Shown: piece after piece, positions 6,441-15,600 of the stretch
How positions within the stretch are numbered: the stretch's first letter is position 1
How the letters are laid out: the number at the start of each line of letters is the position of its first letter
From: Candidatus Uhrbacteria bacterium RIFOXYA2_FULL_40_9
Lineage (GTDB): Bacteria; Patescibacteriota; Patescibacteriia; UBA9934; GWF2-40-263
Length of the DNA stretch: 29,395 nt
Assembly: GCA_001791615.1 (NCBI GenBank)
Contig: MGEY01000052.1
Coordinates: forward strand, 1-29,395
Direction of reading: 5' to 3'
The notes under the pieces: model-generated
Seen by the model: only the letters and a program-made list of their open reading frames with translations
Databases searched by the model: none
What the model was told of the DNA's origin: nothing
Translations under genes and position numbers: made by a program

Positions 6441-7691
6441 TTACATCATCTTTTTCCGAATAAAGGCAGGGATTTCAATTTCATCTTCTTCTTCCTTCTT
6501 TTTTGTTTGTTGTGCAGACGTCATCGGACTTGCGGTCATCACCGGAGGTTTTGATTCAACACGCTCTTGTACAACAGGTGCAAATTCTTGTTGCCTTGCT
6601 TGTGGTGTGTACCCAAAAGAGGCTTTTCTTTTTGCACGATATTCCTCTTCTTCACGAATACGGAGAAGTGTACTTGGGGGAGTCCAAGTTCCTTGTGCTT
6701 GAACTTCTACGGATCCTGGTGTTGCGGCACGACGTTCTCGACTATCAAATCCAGTGGCGACTACTGTAATACGAATATCTTCTCCCAAAGTTGGATCAAT
6801 ATTTGCTCCAAAAATTACCTTTGCATCCTCATCTGCAGAACCCGTAATGACTTTTGCTGCCTCAGCAACCTCATGCATCCCTAGATTTTCACTTCCTGTA
6901 ATAGTGAATAAAATTCCTTTTGCGCCATCGATTGAGAGTTCAAGAAGAGGACTTGCAATGGCTTGCTTTGCGGCTTCAACTGCACGATTTTCTCCTGAAG
7001 CTTTTCCAATTCCCATCAAAGCAGAACCTGAACTTGCCATAATTGCCTTAACGTCCGCATAATCTACATTGATAAGTCCTGGAACAGTAATCAATTCTGC
7101 GATCCCTTGGACACCTTGACGCAAGACATCATCAACCACACAAAAAGCATCTACCAGAGAGGTTTTTTTATCAATGATTTGAAGGACACGATCATTAGGA
7201 ATTGTGATAATGGCATCCACATGTTGAAGGAGCTTTTCAAATCCTTCATCAGCAATACGACGTCGTTGAGCTCCTTCAAAAGAAAATGGTTTTGTGACAA
7301 CAGCAACTGTTAAAGCACCCATGTCTCTTGCAAGTTTTGCAATTTCAGGAATTGCTCCTGTGCCTGTCCCCCCTCCAAGACCGCAAGTTAAAAAAATCAT
7401 GTCAGAACCCGTCAAAACTTCGCGAAGTTCATTCTGTGTTTCTTCTGCAGAACGCATGCCAATTTCTGGATTCATTCCTGCTCCCAAACCACGCGTGATT
7501 GTCTTTCCAATCGCGATCTTTTTAGGAGCTTCGTTTTGATTCAAAGCCTGAACATCAGTGTTCACAGCAATGAAATCCACCCCCTTGATATTGTTTCGAA
7601 TCATGCGATTCAAAGAAGCTCCACCTCCTCCTCCAATTCCAACGACTTTGATCTTTGCAAATGTTTCAATGTCAGGTTTTACTTGTGCCAT
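6441..7691 (-). CDS. ftsZ: Cell division GTPase FtsZ
   Basis: 416 residues. It is the tubulin homologue that forms the cytokinetic ring. The first glycine-rich motif VVGIGGGGGASLNRM is near the N-terminus, the tubulin signature GGGTGTG is at 107-113, and the T7-loop region NVDYADVKAIM is present. A charged linker of about 90 residues leads to a C-terminal peptide DEIEIPAFIRKKMM, the conserved tail that binds FtsA and other partners. I use the ATG at 7691 (MAQVKPDIET) because the longer frame starts in the hairpin-forming leader. No clear ribosome binding site. It follows ftsA but has its own promoter. Confidence 0.97.
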   Translation of the reverse strand: MAQVKPDIETFAKIKVVGIGGGGGASLNRMIRNNIKGVDFIAVNTDVQALNQNEAPKKIAIGKTITRGLGAGMNPEIGMRSAEETQNELREVLTGSDMIFLTCGLGGGTGTGAIPEIAKLARDMGALTVAVVTKPFSFEGAQRRRIADEGFEKLLQHVDAIITIPNDRVLQIIDKKTSLVDAFCVVDDVLRQGVQGIAELITVPGLINVDYADVKAIMASSGSALMGIGKASGENRAVEAAKQAIASPLLELSIDGAKGILFTITGSENLGMHEVAEAAKVITGSADEDAKVIFGANIDPTLGEDIRITVVATGFDSRERRAATPGSVEVQAQGTWTPPSTLLRIREEEEYRAKRKASFGYTPQARQQEFAPVVQERVESKPPVMTASPMTSAQQTKKKEEEDEIEIPAFIRKKMM

Positions 7692-7705
7692 AAATTGTTT
7701 CAAAC

Positions 7706-7724
7706 TGAACAAATCAATTGTTCA
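7706..7724. repeat. Inverted repeat in the ftsZ leader
   Basis: TGAACAA and TTGTTCA form a perfect 7-bp inverted repeat with a five-base spacer. A related but imperfect pairing (TTGTT...AACAA) follows towards the ATG at 7691. It could be an operator or an mRNA hairpin controlling ftsZ. Confidence 0.45.
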
Positions 7725-7756
7725 AAAATAGCTTTCTTAAGCTGAAATACTTCTTA

Positions 7757-7785
7757 AATTTACTGAGTCATCAAGGTACTGTCAA
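7757..7785 (-). promoter_or_regulatory. Promoter of ftsZ
   Basis: TTGACA (7780-7785), exactly 17 bases, then TAAATT (7757-7762) on the minus strand, between the ftsA terminator and ftsZ. The leader would be about 60 bases and includes the inverted repeat. Confidence 0.7.
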
Positions 7786-7831
7786 TCATTTGGTAGACAA
7801 AAATTGTGTTCACAAAGGCAAAACTGTTCTC

Positions 7832-7864
7832 AACAAAAACAAAAAACAGGAGATCTTCCTGTTT
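7832..7864 (-). terminator. Rho-independent terminator of ftsA
   Basis: AAACAGGA and TCCTGTTT form an 8-bp stem with a five-base loop (7844-7864), followed on the minus strand by TTTGTTTTTG. It lies about 28 bases past the ftsA stop, so ftsZ is transcribed mostly from its own promoter. Confidence 0.85.
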
Positions 7865-7891
7865 CTTATGTTATCCACATTTAAACATCTT

Positions 7892-9148
7892 CTAAGGTCT
7901 TAGACTAGAAAAAAACTTTTTAATTGATCCTGTTAGTTTATCTGCTCGTTTTAACGTGGAAAAAATCTTCCCAAACCCATGTCCCTTTTCCCCTCGCATT
8001 TGTCTTCCCCAAAGTACAAGTCCAATAGCTGTACTCATCGCAGGATCAGAAACACGATCAATCACTGATGTCACTCCAATAGGAATTCCAGATGAAACAG
8101 GAAGTCGCAGTGTTTGTTTTGCTGCCTCGAGAATACCAGAAAGCTTTGCCCCTCCTCCAGTGAGAATCACTCCAGCAGGAAGCATTCCTGAACGATCAAT
8201 GCTTTCAAGCTCTCTATCAACATGTTCAAAAATTTCTTGAACACGTGCTTGTGTGATATCTGCAATAAATCGACGACCAATATACTCCTCTTCCATGGCT
8301 CCCAATTCTGCAAGATTAATTTGATCTTTCTTAGACACTTCTTCTGGCAAGGCTGTGGCATAACGAAGTTTGACTTGTTCTGCGACTTCAATAGACGTTC
8401 GTAAACCTATCGCAATATCTGAGGTAATATGATCACTTCCAATAGGTAAAACTGCTGAGTGTAAAATATCCCCTTCTTCAAAAACTACTAGACTCGTTGT
8501 GGAAGCTCCAATATTCACAATACACACTCCTAATTCTTTCTGACGACTAGAAACGACACTTTCTGCTGTTGCTAAAATGGAAAAAACAACATCCTCAATA
8601 TCAAGCCCGGTCCGATAGACACACTTGGTCAAATTCTTTATTTGAGAGCTTAGCCCTTGAATAATAAGGGCATCTACTTCAAGACGAATTCCATTCATTC
8701 CTACAGGATCTTTAATACCATGCTGACCATCCACAATAAAACTCTTTGGAATCACATGGAGAATTTCATAATTGGTCGGAGTAGCAACAGTCCGTGCAGC
8801 TTCAATAGCTCGCTCAACATCATCATCCTGGATTTCTCCATCATGGCGAGCAACTCCCACAACTCCACGGCTTTCTTGCGCGATTATGTGACTTCCGCTA
8901 ATTCCAACCCAAGCAGAATTGATCGGAAGACCCGTAATACGTTCGGCTTGTTCTAAAGCTTTAGAAACAGAAGAAACCGCATCTTCTAAATTCGTAATGG
9001 TGCCTTTATGAACTCCTTTTGAAGGGGATTCAACTGCTCCAATCACATGAATTTGTTCCTTTCCATCTGGAGAAGGGACCAGTTTTCCAACCGCAATACG
9101 TACTGCATGCGATCCGATGTCTAATCCTGTATAGAGTTCTTCTGACAT
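7892..9148 (-). CDS. ftsA: Cell division protein FtsA
   Basis: 418 residues. It is an actin-like ATPase that tethers FtsZ to the membrane. The fold's phosphate-1 motif is YTGLDIGSHAVRIAVGK at the N-terminus; the second phosphate motif region is VNIGASTTSLVVFEEG; the adenosine motif region is VILTGGGAKLSGI. The C-terminus (LTGSIKKFFSSLRP) is a short amphipathic helix as expected for the membrane-targeting tail. The ATG at 9148 starts with MSEELYTGLDIGS, right for the family. AAAGGTGAT lies about 17 bases upstream, farther than an ideal ribosome binding site. Upstream is dgkA, downstream ftsZ. Confidence 0.95.
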   Translation of the reverse strand: MSEELYTGLDIGSHAVRIAVGKLVPSPDGKEQIHVIGAVESPSKGVHKGTITNLEDAVSSVSKALEQAERITGLPINSAWVGISGSHIIAQESRGVVGVARHDGEIQDDDVERAIEAARTVATPTNYEILHVIPKSFIVDGQHGIKDPVGMNGIRLEVDALIIQGLSSQIKNLTKCVYRTGLDIEDVVFSILATAESVVSSRQKELGVCIVNIGASTTSLVVFEEGDILHSAVLPIGSDHITSDIAIGLRTSIEVAEQVKLRYATALPEEVSKKDQINLAELGAMEEEYIGRRFIADITQARVQEIFEHVDRELESIDRSGMLPAGVILTGGGAKLSGILEAAKQTLRLPVSSGIPIGVTSVIDRVSDPAMSTAIGLVLWGRQMRGEKGHGFGKIFSTLKRADKLTGSIKKFFSSLRP

Positions 9149-9185
9149 AGATCTAATAATGATTTATCACCTTTAAAGTAATTTT

Positions 9186-9215
9186 AGTATACCTGAGAGC
9201 GAAAGACTAAAACAA
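9186..9215 (-). promoter_or_regulatory. Probable promoter of ftsA
   Basis: TTGTTT (9210-9215), 18 bases, then TATACT (9186-9191) on the minus strand. The -35 element overlaps the dgkA stop codon region, and the leader is about 30 bases. Confidence 0.55.
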
Positions 9216-9572
9216 GGAGAGAATATGGGGAAGAAAAATAATCACCCCAATCAATGCAGCTATAAAAGATGATACAAGAACTGCTCCAGCCATCATATCT
9301 TTCATATCTTTCACAGCTGGATGAATCCGTGGCTTAAATGTATCGATGATTCTTTCAAAAACACTGTTGATAAGTTCCAAAACAAGCACTGAACCAACAA
9401 GCAAAAACAAAATAATTCTTTCAAACACGACAAGATCAAAAACCATAGCAAGTAGGAGAACAAGACATCCAGAAAACAGTTGAATACGAAAACTTTGTTC
9501 TGTAAAAAAAACAAGTCGAATTCCTCGAAAGGCATGGGAAAAACTATGAAAAAGTTGTCTGACTTTAATCAT
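9207..9572 (-). CDS. dgkA: Diacylglycerol kinase / undecaprenol kinase family protein
   Basis: 121 residues, the usual size. It is an integral membrane kinase of the DgkA family, which phosphorylates diacylglycerol or undecaprenol to feed lipid and cell-wall carrier recycling. Three hydrophobic helices are visible (about 33-50, 52-70, 97-117). The family motif LELINSVFERIID (Glu66, Asn69, Glu73, Asp77) and HPAVKDMKDMMAGAVL with Lys88-Asp89 are present. In Gram-positive-like organisms the family prefers undecaprenol; which lipid is used here is not readable. The ATG overlaps the ybeY stop as ATGA, a common pairing in bacteria. Confidence 0.92.
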   Translation of the reverse strand: MIKVRQLFHSFSHAFRGIRLVFFTEQSFRIQLFSGCLVLLLAMVFDLVVFERIILFLLVGSVLVLELINSVFERIIDTFKPRIHPAVKDMKDMMAGAVLVSSFIAALIGVIIFLPHILSLF

Positions 9573-10042
9573 ACTGGAGAAATTATACCAAAGGTAGAAA
9601 GGAGCTTTTTTTGAAGAATAAACATTTTTTCTGCTTGTTTTATGGTTTGATGTTCGTGTCCGAAAAGATGAAGAGACCCATGAATCAGGAGAAAAATAAG
9701 TTCTTTTCTAGCAGAATGTTTTGCTTCTTTTGCTTGCTTCTTTGCTTGAGGATAACACAATAAAATTTCTCCCATCACTTTTTCCATCTCTGGAAAGGCG
9801 TCTTTATTATCCTCAAAAGAAAAAGAAAGAACATCCGTCACACGATCTACCCCACGATACGTTTTATTATACGCTTTTATCTCCTTTTCACTGATAAAAG
9901 CAACGGAAATAAACACAGGTTTTGTTACTTTTAATTGATGACTTATCTCCTCTGCAACCTGTTTTATCATTCTTTCTGGAAGATGTTGCCCTCCGGAAAG
10001 TTGTTTTTGATTAAAAATGAACGTAATCACAAAATTATTCAA
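9569..10042 (-). CDS. ybeY: Endoribonuclease YbeY (rRNA maturation factor)
   Basis: 157 residues. It is a zinc-dependent endoribonuclease of 16S rRNA 3'-end maturation and ribosome quality control. The signature HGSLHLFGHEH supplies zinc ligands His121, His125 and His131. Upstream motifs YNKTYRGVDRVTDVLSF and GEILLC match the family. The start is uncertain: TTG at 10042 gives the usual N-terminal strand and overlaps the upstream gene's stop by eight bases; GTG at 10030 is an alternative. No ribosome binding site is seen, so translation may be coupled to the upstream membrane protein gene. Confidence 0.93.
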   Translation of the reverse strand: MNNFVITFIFNQKQLSGGQHLPERMIKQVAEEISHQLKVTKPVFISVAFISEKEIKAYNKTYRGVDRVTDVLSFSFEDNKDAFPEMEKVMGEILLCYPQAKKQAKEAKHSARKELIFLLIHGSLHLFGHEHQTIKQAEKMFILQKKLLSTFGIISPV

Positions 10043-11024
10043 AAAAAGAAAAACTATTCAACATCATCTGAAAAGTTTGCAAATAATCAACGGTTCCTTT
10101 AATGCCTGTATCATAGCGAAATCGATAAACTCTTTCCCCTATCTCTACATAGGCTTTCAACTGATCTTCTGTTATCAACATCTGATATCCCTGTTTGGTC
10201 ACAGAAGTATAAACGTTTTCAATACCTTCACGTTGAAACTCCTCAGTAACATCTTCTAAACTTCGATCTATGAGAGAGAGATAAAATTGTTCACCAGTTG
10301 TTGACTCAAGACGAATCTCATCTGTTTCTTCTAAAGACCAAGTGGTTGGATGGTAAAAAAAGAAATTCCCTGCCCAAGTAAACACCGTAACCGTTTTTGA
10401 ATCTAAAAGAGTGAGAGGAGAAAGTCCTTTTGGATGATAGCCATGAAAAACTTCATTTCCGTCAAGAAATCCATCCGCATCTGTATCTGGTAAACGACTA
10501 TCTGTTCCATAAATAAGTGTTTCTTCAAGATCTGTAAGTCCATCACTATCAGAATCTTTTCCTGGAGAAACAGGTGCGGTAAAAAGATCAGAAGGCTCTT
10601 CAATGACAGGTTCTTCAAAAACTTCTTCAATAGGTGGAATAACCTCCTCTGTTTGTTGAGGGGGACGTGCTGTGGTAACAGGCTCTTGAGAAATATCTTC
10701 TTGTTTTGGAAGACTTTTTACAAGAATAAAACCAGCAATAGCAAATCCAACAATCACAATCGCTCCAACAATGATCAATTTTTTAGAAATGAGTGTAACT
10801 CTCTTCCCTGAAGGTTTTTGTGCAGGCATCTTAGGAAGTTCTTTCTTTTTTTCGGGAGGAAGAGTTTTTTTCACAGGAGTTGAAATCACCTCTTTTTGTT
10901 TAATAGTTCCTGAAGCCCCATGTCGATACTCTGACGGCATGGTAAATATAAGCGAATCCCCAGTGGTTGCTGGCTTTTGCGTGTTTGGTGGAAGTTGAAT
11001 ACGTGGCATTTCATTCTCTGGCAT
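10035..11024 (-). CDS. Single-pass membrane protein with DxDxDG calcium-binding repeats (329 aa)
   Basis: Layout: a Pro/Lys-rich cytoplasmic segment (1-80), one transmembrane helix (about 83-102), an acidic Pro/Glu linker, a short thrombospondin type 3-like array (about 157-198, with SDSDGLTDLEE and DTDADGFLDGNEV), and a C-terminal domain of about 120 residues that I do not recognise. The aspartates in DxDxDG loops bind calcium in such repeats. I use the ATG at 11024; an ATG 15 bases later is possible. The gene sits 22 bases after a sister gene of the same design and overlaps ybeY. It could be a sensor, an anchor or a scaffold partner of the surface proteins encoded upstream. Function unknown. 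Confidence 0.8.
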   Translation of the reverse strand: MPENEMPRIQLPPNTQKPATTGDSLIFTMPSEYRHGASGTIKQKEVISTPVKKTLPPEKKKELPKMPAQKPSGKRVTLISKKLIIVGAIVIVGFAIAGFILVKSLPKQEDISQEPVTTARPPQQTEEVIPPIEEVFEEPVIEEPSDLFTAPVSPGKDSDSDGLTDLEETLIYGTDSRLPDTDADGFLDGNEVFHGYHPKGLSPLTLLDSKTVTVFTWAGNFFFYHPTTWSLEETDEIRLESTTGEQFYLSLIDRSLEDVTEEFQREGIENVYTSVTKQGYQMLITEDQLKAYVEIGERVYRFRYDTGIKGTVDYLQTFQMMLNSFSFFE

Positions 11025-11046
11025 ACAAACCGTTGAGGAAAAAGAA

Positions 11047-11703
11047 TTACAAAGTAGGGACTTCAAATAATTTACCTGATCCATTTGGATTGTAACCAGC
11101 ATCAACTTCTGCTCCATCAAGGTATCCATCTTCATCTGTATCCGCATCTAAAGGATCGGTTTCGTAAAGAGTGATTTCTTCTTTATCAAACAGTCCATCT
11201 TTGTCTGTATCACTGCTTCGGAAATCTGTTCCAAGCTCGGCCTCCTCAGCATCTGTTAATCCATCTTTATCTGTATCCAATCCTGGAATCTCTTGTGGTT
11301 CTGTTTCCACTTCTTCTTGCACTACAGGAACTTCTTGAGTGGTTGTTTCTTCAACGGATTTTGAAACATCTGGGAGTGTTGTTGATTTTGGAGTACGCGA
11401 AGAAAGAAGAAGATAAGAAAGAGAGGCGGCTGCGACAATCACCACCAAAATAGCAATGAAAAGAATAATGATTTTCAACACTAGTGTTTTTTCTTTTGTG
11501 TTCAAAGGAGCAGATGACTCAAGGGATGGATGCTTTGGTAAAGAAAGTGGTGGTGCTACTGGCTTCATCGTGGGATTCTTCACAGGAGTAGAGTGTGAAG
11601 AAGTTTCTGGTAAAGAAGCTGTGGGTGGAACAACAGAAGGACCGTCTTGCTCTGTTTGAGCAAAAATGTCTTCAGGTTCTTTAGGGGTAAGATCATCAAA
11701 CAT
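11047..11703 (-). CDS. Single-pass membrane protein with DxDxDG calcium-binding repeats (218 aa)
   Basis: Same plan as its downstream neighbour: Pro/Ser/Thr-rich N-terminus (1-70), one transmembrane helix (about 75-100), an acidic linker, then three DxDxDG loops (143-212: DTDKDGLTDAEE, DTDKDGLFDKEE, DTDEDGYLDGAEV) of the thrombospondin type 3/EF-hand-like kind, ending soon afterwards. It lacks the extra C-terminal domain of the neighbour. A stretch of 26 bases is identical to one in the gene at 11753-12613, pointing to recent duplication or gene conversion. Calcium binding is inferred from the loops; the biological role is unknown. Confidence 0.82.
   Translation of the reverse strand: MFDDLTPKEPEDIFAQTEQDGPSVVPPTASLPETSSHSTPVKNPTMKPVAPPLSLPKHPSLESSAPLNTKEKTLVLKIIILFIAILVVIVAAASLSYLLLSSRTPKSTTLPDVSKSVEETTTQEVPVVQEEVETEPQEIPGLDTDKDGLTDAEEAELGTDFRSSDTDKDGLFDKEEITLYETDPLDADTDEDGYLDGAEVDAGYNPNGSGKLFEVPTL
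11105..11130. repeat. 26-base repeat, copy 1
   Basis: Identical to 11793-11818. Both code for the end of a calcium loop (YLDGAEV) in two neighbouring genes. Identity at third codon positions suggests a recent duplication or conversion. Confidence 0.75.
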
Positions 11704-11752
11704 AGAAAAATGTTAGAAAATATGAAATTTTATTGATTATTGTGACCCTTTT

Positions 11753-12613
11753 TTATTTGCCTGCTACTATGAGCGGACTATACCCTGCTCTCACTTCTGC
11801 TCCATCAAGGTATCCATCCCCATCTGTATCTGGATTAAGGGGATCTGTAAAATAGGTGTTTACCTCTTCTCCGTCAGAAAGACCATCACTGTCAGAATCT
11901 GCATTGACATCACTTGTCCCAAAACGCATTTCTTGCAATTCATCAAGCCCATCTCCATCACGATCACCAATTCCAACCACATCTTCACAAGAAGCAATAA
12001 GATTTGTATCTGTAATTTGCTGACAAATATCTGGATCTTTTGCCATAATGGCCTGCTCCATTAAAAGAACTTGAGCACAATAAGAAGAATCTCCTGTGCG
12101 CTCAAAACAATTCTCTGAGGTCAAAGGTCCTGCAAGAACACGCAAACATCCTTCTTGTTTTTCTGCATCCAAAATATTCTGACAATCCTTTTCCTTTCCG
12201 CTTGCAAGCGCTTGAGAAAGGTAAAGAGCATCCGCACATATTTGTTGAGTTTGAACATCTATAATCTCTTTACAAAAATCCACATTCTCACGATCACGTG
12301 CCACACTCCAGACACATTCATCAAAAGCATCTCCTTCAAGAACTTTGCATATCTCTACGGCTCCGAGCTTTTGTGCATAAGAACCAATAGCCCGTGTTTG
12401 ACAAGTTTCTTGATTTTCAACCCCTTCACATTCCTTCAAAAGGGCTTGAACTTCCGATTGTTGAGTTGCTTCAAGTACTTGATGGGTTTTCCAGGATCGT
12501 GTGAAAAGAATGGTTCCAAGAATAAGCACAATCACAAACACAATGGCACCAACAACCCATTTCCAAGAAATTTCGTGTGAAGGCAAACTTCTTATTGGTT
12601 CAAGTGTATTCAT
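11753..12613 (-). CDS. Membrane protein with six cysteine-pair repeats and DxDxDG calcium loops (286 aa)
   Basis: A short N-terminus and one transmembrane helix (about 19-38) are followed by six repeats of roughly 25 residues (62-209). Each carries two cysteines 9-12 positions apart, for example CKVLEGDAFDEC and CQNILDAEKQEGC. Three DxDxDG loops follow (217-275: DRDGDGLDELQE, DSDSDGLSDGEE, DTDGDGYLDGAEV). The cysteine pairs suggest helical hairpins closed by disulfides outside the cell, and the loops suggest calcium binding. The ATG overlaps the stop of the giant surface-protein gene (ATGA), so the two are made together. I do not recognise the cysteine repeat as a named family. Confidence 0.82.
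   Translation of the reverse strand: MNTLEPIRSLPSHEISWKWVVGAIVFVIVLILGTILFTRSWKTHQVLEATQQSEVQALLKECEGVENQETCQTRAIGSYAQKLGAVEICKVLEGDAFDECVWSVARDRENVDFCKEIIDVQTQQICADALYLSQALASGKEKDCQNILDAEKQEGCLRVLAGPLTSENCFERTGDSSYCAQVLLMEQAIMAKDPDICQQITDTNLIASCEDVVGIGDRDGDGLDELQEMRFGTSDVNADSDSDGLSDGEEVNTYFTDPLNPDTDGDGYLDGAEVRAGYSPLIVAGK
11793..11818. repeat. 26-base repeat, copy 2
   Basis: Identical to 11105-11130 in the neighbouring gene; see that entry. Confidence 0.75.
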
Positions 12614-15600
12614 AAAGGACAATATTCAAATTGGAAATCTTCAAAACGCATGGTTCCTTCTCCATTAAACTCAACACGCAAAGGAATCGTGAATTCAGAA
12701 GATTCACAAATAAATGCTTCTGGGAATGGGAGAGATCTATCATTTCCTTCAGAAATAACACCGGTGGTTGTGATGGTTGTGCTTCCACTTTCCGTTGTAA
12801 GGGTCATTGTGGCTCCGACGATCGCATCTGCAATGGCTTCGTACATGGTTGTGATTCCTTCGGCGTCAGAAGCTTGATAGGCATATTGTGTCGCATGACA
12901 ATCGCTTGCATCACTCCAATCTGTTCCACATTCCTCACTGGAACAATGTGCCATATAGCCTTCAACGGAAGAGCTAGTCGCAATCACTGCGGAATAAAAT
13001 TGAATACTTGGATTTGCCCCAATAAGCTCTTCACGAATTTCTTGAATACATCCACTCTTATCCGTACCACAAGGTAATCCATCTAAATAAACCGTTGGAG
13101 CTCCATCTGAAAGAAGCACGATAATTTTTGTCGGCGCTGTTGAAGAACTAACAAATAAATCAATCGCCTCTTGAAGACCTGAAGCAGTTGGTGTGCCAGT
13201 ATCCAATCTTGTGAGATATCCCTCAATCGTGGACACTAGTGAACTTTCAGATGTGCTAAATGTTTGATCAATGGTAACAGCCGTGCCATTAAAACTTACA
13301 AGCCCAATATGAAGCGTGACCCCCAAAGCACTCGCGGCATCAAATAATTCTGCTATAGAAGCACTTGTTGCTTCAACAACAGGATAAATACGTGTTGATT
13401 CAATCTCAATAAAACCATCGGCGCCAAAAGGAATCCTCGTTCCTTCTGGGTTCACATACATACTATCAGACAAATCTGTCACAAAGACGATATCAATATC
13501 ATTTGGAACAACATCATCTGCTTCAATATCAGCGGTAAGGGAGACTCCTACAGAACAAGCAGGAAGATAGATCACTCCATTATCAGGTGATTCTCCGGAT
13601 AAATAACGATATAAATCAATATATTGCTGTTTACTTGCCCCAGAAAGTTCACTTTGAACTTGCAGAGAAACGGTTTCATAAGAGAAAGGACAGCTAGATG
13701 CACAATCACTTGCACAAACGGGTTGCACACACGTTCCCCCTGTAGCACAACTTTGTGCATCTGCTCCTGTAGCACCAATCGTACAATAATCACCGTTATC
13801 CTCGCCTCCATTGCAAACACCTACATTCAAACAGGTATATATTCCACTTGTTGTCCCAACAGCACTCGAAGCACAGGTATTACTCACCGCACGAGTATCT
13901 GCATCAAAATAACGATAAGGCAAAACGGTTCCATCACAATATTCTCCTCCATTAATGGTTCCGTCTCCACAATAAGCGCCTGAACTTGTCTTATACTCAC
14001 AAGTGACCGTGCAATACTGACACATCCCTCCGTAAGAAGCCGTGCAAAGATCACCATTCTCGCTTCCTTGATCACAAGATTCTACGCCGGTATACACATA
14101 ATCGTCTCCACAAACATTCCATTCACAGGTATTCAAACAGGCATCATTGTTGCTCGTGTTCCCGTCATCACAAATTTCATCACCTTCTAAAACCCCATTT
14201 CCGCATTGTTGATCTCCGATTACACAAGCAGACCACGTATTCCAAACACATCCAGAACTACAGGTGCGATAACGATAGGCTTGATATCCATCAATGGTTC
14301 CACAAGCAACATACGTTCCTCCACAAGTAGATCCATCCTCACAATCAGCGCTTGTAGTGCAGGTATTTCCATCAGCACAAAGTGCTCCTTCCCATTCTTC
14401 ATACTCCCCATCACAAACTTCTGTTCCATTAAGAATTTGATCTCCGCACGTTGGACCAGGAGTAGAACAATCAAAGGCACAACTTTGCGCATAGGTACTC
14501 ACATATTGCCCATTGGATCCTCTTGTAGACGTGATGTCACAATGTGTATACGCCCAACTACTTGTATCTGCTTTAACCGTGCTCCAATTGGCTGTGGTTC
14601 CACAATCACATTGTTCTCCACCAGCTAAATATCCATCACCACAATAAAAGGAAGTGGTGTAAGTACAATTATCATCGCAATACCCATAGGTTCCATTCAA
14701 TACTCCGTCATCACAAATTTCTGTTCCTTCAACCGTGCCATTTCCACAACTATAAGCTATGCACTCTGTCCCCGCTGTCTCGGCTTCCAAAGCTGTTTGA
14801 TATCCTAAACAATCATCATCACAACGAATAGTGATCAAACCACTCACAACCGTTACTCCATCATCAGCAAGAGTAGTGCAACTTGCGGTGTCTGTATCCC
14901 CAAGTTCACAAGTTTCAATAGAAGGATTCAAAATCCCATCTCCACAAAGTCCTGTGTTTCCTACGGTTGTCCCGGAACAATACATTTCTGTTGAAATAAA
15001 TCCTATTTGCAATGGAATGGTTGTATATCCACCGCTATATTCGACACTGAGCGTTGCACTATCTGTGGAATCTGTATCAATCGGATAGGCCCAAGCGCCT
15101 CCGTTATATTCAAGCTCAAGAGAAAGAATAAACTCTTCTCCACCAATACCGCGATATCCATACACATGAGATCCACTTGGACATTTAAACAATCCTTGCG
15201 TGCCATTCCAACAAGAATCAGAATCATACCCATCATCTGTACATTGATAAAACGCATTAAGAGGATCAACAGGAAGAGTTTCTTGAAGTTCATTTGAAAG
15301 TACCGCATTCCAAGAAGGCCAATTACTAATCGTCATGGAAGGAATATAGGACCCCGCACTGATAAGTGGAACATCTGGAACACAGGTCTCTGTTCCAAGA
15401 CAATCATCATCCTGCGTACAACTTGTATCTGTGGTTACAGAACAATGAGCATACGTTTCTCCATGAGTATTGATTATGTCAAGAATATCTACGGCATCAG
15501 AAAGACGCTTGGTATCGCGTTGTAACTTGGCTTTTTCTGCATCACAATAAGAAGTTCTTGCAGTTCCAAGAGGACAACTGTTATCCGTTACTCCTGTGCA

